This document shows, piece by piece, positions 60,501 to 64,000 of a stretch of DNA of 64,000 bases. The stretch's first letter is position 1. Each line of letters begins with the position of its first letter. The notes below the pieces were generated by a model. It saw only the letters and a program-made list of their open reading frames with translations, ran no database searches and was not told the DNA's origin. The position numbers were made by a program, and so were the translations under genes. Source of the stretch: Hellea balneolensis DSM 19091 (GTDB taxonomy: Bacteria; Pseudomonadota; Alphaproteobacteria; Caulobacterales; Maricaulaceae); assembly GCF_000428525.1 (NCBI RefSeq), contig NZ_AUAC01000010.1:1-64000 (forward strand), in the 5' to 3' direction.

Positions 60501-62129
60501 TTATGAGCTGCGTTTCCTCACAAAGAATAGGTTTAAGACCAAAACAGGCAAAACACCTACTAAAATAATTGTCAGCGCAGCTGTTGAGGCCTCCCTGAGC
60601 CTTTCATCATTTGCGAGCCAATATACGCGGGTGGCAAGCGTTTCAAAGTTGAATGGCCGCAATATAAGCGTTGCTGGAAGCTCACGCAGCACATCTATAA
60701 AGACTAGCATAGCACCGCCCAAGACGCTTGAGCGCAATAAGGGTATGTGAATATTGCGAATAAGGTGAATCGGCTTAGCGCCCAATGACCGCGCCGCATG
60801 GTCCATAGATAAGGGCACTTTTTCAAATCCTGTATTCACGCTATTAAAGGAAACCGTCAAAAACCGAATAGTCAGCGCGTAGATAAGCGCAATCGTTGTG
60901 CCCGTTAAAAGAAGACTGTTGCTCCACCCCAGAGTGTCTCTGGAAAATTTTGAAATCATCTGATCAAATGTGCCTAGGGGCGCCAATAAACCCACCACCA
61001 ACAGAGCGCCAGGCAAGGCATAGCCAAGGGTTGCAAGCCTTATATTAGCTCTCAGAAACCCGCTTTCATTCTCGCGATACATATAAGCAAAAAATATCGC
61101 GATAATGACGGCAATCATCGCAACAACAATAGCCGTTGAAAGACTGTTTAGCGTATATTGAATGAATTGCGCCCCACCCTGCCCATCGCCTTGAATAAGC
61201 GCGTAATAGGCTAAGACGCAAAAAGGTGTTAGAAAGCCAAAAATAACTGGTAAAAAGCATAGCGCACTTATCATAGCGGCTTTTGCTTTTGAGACTTTTA
61301 TAAGCTCTGACTCGACCGCTCTCGCGTCATGTGTCGCAACCCGGCCTTTGCGGCTGAGGGACTCGATTATCAGCAAAGCAAAAACGGCAAGCAACATAAG
61401 GCTTGCCAATTTCATCGCGATATCTTTGTTTCCGAGGGCCAACCAATTTCGAAAAATACCCGTGCTGAAAGTCGGAATTGCAAAAAAGTCCGCAACGCCA
61501 AAATCAGCCAAAGTCTCCATAAGGACTAAAGCTAAACCGCCCGCAATGGCAGGCCGCGCCGCTGGCAAAGCGACACGCCAAAAGGCCTGACGCGGTGTCA
61601 GGCCAAGGCTTCGCGCCGCATGCCATTGTCCTTGGCTCTGATTTGTAAACGCCGCGCGCGCGAGAAGATAAACATAAGGGTATAAAACAAGGCTGAGCAT
61701 AATTGCTGCGCCTGGGACATTTCGAATGTTTGGAAACCAATAGCTTCCCGCTTGCCACCCAAAAAGTGTTCGCAAGCCTGATTGCACAGGGCCGTAAAAC
61801 TCCATGAGATCCGTATATAGATAGGCAATAATATAGGCTGGGGCTGAAAGCGGTAGGATCAGCATCCAAGATAAGGTTTTCCGCCCTTTAAAGTCATATG
61901 CTGTCACGCACCAGGCGGTATATGTCCCAATAAGTCCCGAAAGGCCGCCCACCAATATCATCAGTAGTGATGTATTGATCAAATAATCGGGCAGCGTTGT
62001 TTGCCAAAGCTGCTGCCAGTTTTCAAACTCGCCAAAGAAGAGTGCACGTAGAACGGCCAGTATTGGCAGAACAGCCAAAAGCGTCAGAAGACACACAGCA
62101 ATCAGTCTTTTGGTTAGTATTGGCTTCAT
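60501..62129 (-). CDS. fbpB: Ferric-iron ABC transporter permease (FbpB-like)
   Basis: One chain holds two permease domains with about twelve membrane helices. Each has an EAA loop (HAARSLGLTPRQAFWRVALP about 166-185 and HAARSLGAKPIHLIRNIHIP about 433-452). FbpB moves Fe3+ from the periplasmic binding protein to the cytoplasm with the ATPase FbpC. It is divergent from fbpC with a 115-base gap. Splitting of permease and ATPase onto opposite strands is unusual for fbpABC, which is often one operon. Confidence 0.9.
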   Translation of the reverse strand: MKPILTKRLIAVCLLTLLAVLPILAVLRALFFGEFENWQQLWQTTLPDYLINTSLLMILVGGLSGLIGTYTAWCVTAYDFKGRKTLSWMLILPLSAPAYIIAYLYTDLMEFYGPVQSGLRTLFGWQAGSYWFPNIRNVPGAAIMLSLVLYPYVYLLARAAFTNQSQGQWHAARSLGLTPRQAFWRVALPAARPAIAGGLALVLMETLADFGVADFFAIPTFSTGIFRNWLALGNKDIAMKLASLMLLAVFALLIIESLSRKGRVATHDARAVESELIKVSKAKAAMISALCFLPVIFGFLTPFCVLAYYALIQGDGQGGAQFIQYTLNSLSTAIVVAMIAVIIAIFFAYMYRENESGFLRANIRLATLGYALPGALLVVGLLAPLGTFDQMISKFSRDTLGWSNSLLLTGTTIALIYALTIRFLTVSFNSVNTGFEKVPLSMDHAARSLGAKPIHLIRNIHIPLLRSSVLGGAMLVFIDVLRELPATLILRPFNFETLATRVYWLANDERLREASTAALTIILVGVLPVLVLNLFFVRKRSS

Positions 62130-62244
62130 GACGTCATTTGTTTTCCGGACCGCTCCTAATGATGGCGCGTCACGTATTGCATATTAAAGTCATTCTTATA
62201 TAGAGCTAATCTGATAGAAAAGACCTTCGGAGACTTTAAATTTT

Positions 62245-63279
62245 ATGAGCTTAGTCTTTGAGAATATCTATCACAGTTATAATGGGACTCCTGCTTTAAC
62301 GGATATTAGCCTTAAAGCGGATGCAGGCGAAATCATATGCCTCTTGGGTCAATCAGGCTGCGGGAAAACAACGCTCTTAAATTTGGCAGCAGGCATTTTA
62401 CCACTTCAGAGCGGAGAAATTCGGCTTGGAGATGATTTATTGGCCGCTCCATCGATACATCTTCCGCCTGAGAAACGGCCCGTTGGATTAGTCTTTCAAG
62501 ACGGCGCTTTATTTCCGCACCTGACAGTTTCAGACAATATTAGCTTTGGCATTAAACAAAAATCTCTGCGACAGACTACTGTCTCTGAATTGCTTGATCA
62601 GATCGGCTTGGCAGGGTTTGAGGACAGATATCCGCATACACTCTCAGGCGGACAACAACAAAGAGTCGCTGTGGCCCGTGCGCTTGCGGCCAAACCCGCT
62701 GTTCTTCTTATGGATGAACCCTTTGCCAATATCGATATCATGCTGCGCAGAAGCCTTCGCGAGGAAACACGGCGGATGCTCAAAAACCGAAATTGCATCA
62801 CAGTTTTAGTCACACATGACCCGGAAGAGGCCATCGAAACCAGCGATAAAATCGCCATCATGGAAAAGGGCCGTATCATTCAATATGGCACTGCCGAAGA
62901 TATATATAATGCCCCTGCCTCTTTAACGGCAGCGCTTTTAACGGGTGATGGCATCATATTAAAAGCCATGTATCAAGATAGTTTATTAAAATCAGCATTT
63001 GGGACTTGGGCGCAAAGCTGCTTAAAAAATAAGCTGACGCAAATAGTTGGGAAGGTCAATATTCTCATACGACCCGAAACAATTTCGCTATCTGATAAAG
63101 GTGGTGACAGCCTCATCACTGATATCAGGCGCACGGGGCGCAATCAGCTTATAACAGTTCAGTCTCCGCAAACGGAGAGTTTAACCCTTGAAATCAGCGC
63201 GGCCTCAAATTGGAATATAGGCCAATCCGTCAGCCTGAAACCAGAAGAGGCAAGTTTATTCTGCTTTTCATCACCTTAG
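62245..63279 (+). CDS. fbpC: Ferric-iron ABC transporter ATPase (FbpC-like)
   Basis: Walker A GQSGCGKTTLLN (about 36-47), Q-loop VFQDG, signature LSGGQQQRVAVARAL and Walker B VLLMDEPFANID are present, with a C-terminal TOBE-like regulatory domain (NILIRPETISLSDKGG). It energises the fbpB permease. It is followed 69 bases later by the substrate-binding protein gene, with a palindrome between. Confidence 0.92.
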   Translation: MSLVFENIYHSYNGTPALTDISLKADAGEIICLLGQSGCGKTTLLNLAAGILPLQSGEIRLGDDLLAAPSIHLPPEKRPVGLVFQDGALFPHLTVSDNISFGIKQKSLRQTTVSELLDQIGLAGFEDRYPHTLSGGQQQRVAVARALAAKPAVLLMDEPFANIDIMLRRSLREETRRMLKNRNCITVLVTHDPEEAIETSDKIAIMEKGRIIQYGTAEDIYNAPASLTAALLTGDGIILKAMYQDSLLKSAFGTWAQSCLKNKLTQIVGKVNILIRPETISLSDKGGDSLITDIRRTGRNQLITVQSPQTESLTLEISAASNWNIGQSVSLKPEEASLFCFSSP

Positions 63280-63311
63280 CCATTGATATGAGCAAGTGCA
63301 GTCTCTAAGTA

Positions 63312-63328
63312 TTGAGAATGGTTCTCAA
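63312..63328. promoter_or_regulatory. Fur/Irr-like palindrome before fbpA
   Basis: TTGAGAA-TGG-TTCTCAA is a perfect seven-base inverted repeat 20 bases before the fbpA start. Fur-family iron boxes are close to this. It would repress fbpA in iron-rich cells. Confidence 0.65.
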
Positions 63329-63348
63329 CTAATACGGAATGCTCTGTT

Positions 63349-64000
63349 ATGTCATTTAAGTTTTTCTCGGCGCTATTACTGGCGTCTTCCCTCTGGGCCT
63401 GTTCTCAGAATATATCTGAAACGCCCACCAACACTACGACGGCAGAAAAAGATGCCGGTGTTGTTAATCTCTACTCCTCTCGGCACTATGATACCGATTT
63501 GGCCCTATATGATAACTTTACCTCGCAAACAGGGATTGAGGTCAACCGTATTGAAGCCAAAGCGGATGCCTTAATTGAACGCATCAAGAGTGAAGGTGAG
63601 TTCAGTCCAGCGGATCTTTTAATAACTGTCGATGCGGGCGTCCTATGGCGCGCCGAGACGGCGGGCATTTTACAACCCGTTTCATCCGATATTTTAGAAA
63701 CTCGCGTTCCGGAGAGTTTTCAGCATCCGGACGGACTTTGGTATGGTCTGTCAAAGCGAGCTCGCGTGATTATCTATAACAAAGACAATGGAAAACCTGA
63801 GAATTTAGAAAGCTATAAAGACTTGGCCAACCCCCTTCATAAGGGAAAGGTTTGTATGAGGTCTTCGGGAAATATTTATAATATTTCTCTCCTCGCCTCG
63901 ATGATTGCAAATGAAAATGAAGAGGCGGCACAAAATTGGGCAGAGGGCGTTGTGGCTAATTTTGCCAGAAAACCGCAAAGTAATGATAGCGGCCAAATTG
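63349..64000 (+). CDS. fbpA: Ferric-iron binding protein (FbpA-like), partial
   Basis: The gene runs off the right edge. The signal ends in LWACS, a lipobox, so the protein is probably a periplasm-facing lipoprotein. The mature part (VVNLYSSRHYDTDLALYDNF, IEVNRIEAKADALIERIKSE, PADLLITVDAGVLWRAE, RARVIIYNKDN) is the family 1 Fe3+-binding fold. Together with fbpB and fbpC it completes a ferric-iron ABC importer. The ATG at 63349 lies 20 bases after a Fur-like palindrome. Confidence 0.9.
   Translation, partial: MSFKFFSALLLASSLWACSQNISETPTNTTTAEKDAGVVNLYSSRHYDTDLALYDNFTSQTGIEVNRIEAKADALIERIKSEGEFSPADLLITVDAGVLWRAETAGILQPVSSDILETRVPESFQHPDGLWYGLSKRARVIIYNKDNGKPENLESYKDLANPLHKGKVCMRSSGNIYNISLLASMIANENEEAAQNWAEGVVANFARKPQSNDSGQI

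Noticed and set aside
1-64000. CRISPR array
   Set aside because: No direct repeats with regular unique spacers and no cas genes seen; the repeats present are RTX, Rhs coiled-coil or integrase sites.

Overview
This window looks like a marine alphaproteobacterial chromosome. I infer the Hyphomonadales/Maricaulales neighbourhood from the gene families: three large TonB-dependent receptors, RTX proteins, EgtB/EgtD, an Fbp-type iron transporter and moderate G+C. No rRNA is present to settle taxonomy, and I ran no searches.

Layout. 1-6.3 kb: two minus-strand RTX proteins, one cut by the window edge. 6.7-30.2 kb: an accretion zone of mobile and accessory DNA. It starts with a tyrosine integrase, then a minus-strand helicase and mobilisation module (relaxase, ribbon-helix-helix protein, small partner, helicase), large hairpins that could be oriT, and a frameshifted HNH nuclease. 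An RNA-repair locus follows, then a HigBA toxin-antitoxin pair, a second integrase (DUF4102 type), a gene cut by an IS6-family element, and a row of displaced Rhs tips with putative immunity genes. The zone ends in an integrase relic. 30.2-35.6 kb: a TonB receptor, hydrolase and amidohydrolase operon with a divergent AraC regulator. 35.9-45.4 kb: a minus-strand run holding ergothioneine genes egtB and egtD, an Asp/Glu racemase-like protein, a double NTF2-like protein, a Rieske-ThDP enzyme fusion, a CDGSH-glutamate-synthase-like fusion, DoxX and a GMC oxidoreductase. 45.8-53.3 kb: a DUF917, hydantoinase-like and TonB receptor operon with a MalT-like LuxR regulator. 53.3-54.9 kb: decayed non-coding DNA. 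54.9-59.5 kb: a lipoprotein plus TonB receptor pair and a tetratricopeptide-like protein. 59.7-64 kb: an aquaporin and a ferric-iron ABC transporter with a Fur-like palindrome.

The most exciting locus is 14.9-21.7 kb. The minus strand reads rsr (Ro60 orthologue), then five tandem Y-RNA-like units, tRNA-Asn(GTT), tRNA-Pro(TGG), rtcB and rtcA; rtcR is divergent. The five units share a Ro60-type lower stem: the 5' strand carries the CGAAUG core and the 3' strand carries A-rich sequence ending UUG. They then diverge from a bare hairpin to full tRNA mimics. In two units the T-arm precedes the D-arm and the acceptor stem is closed by a loop, so the tRNA fold is circularly permuted. The set looks like an RNA damage-response cassette: Ro60 and its Y RNAs for RNA surveillance, RtcA and RtcB for end conversion and ligation, and spare tRNAs. 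RtcR here has GAYAGA in place of the GAFTGA loop, and I found no sigma-54 promoter upstream of rsr.
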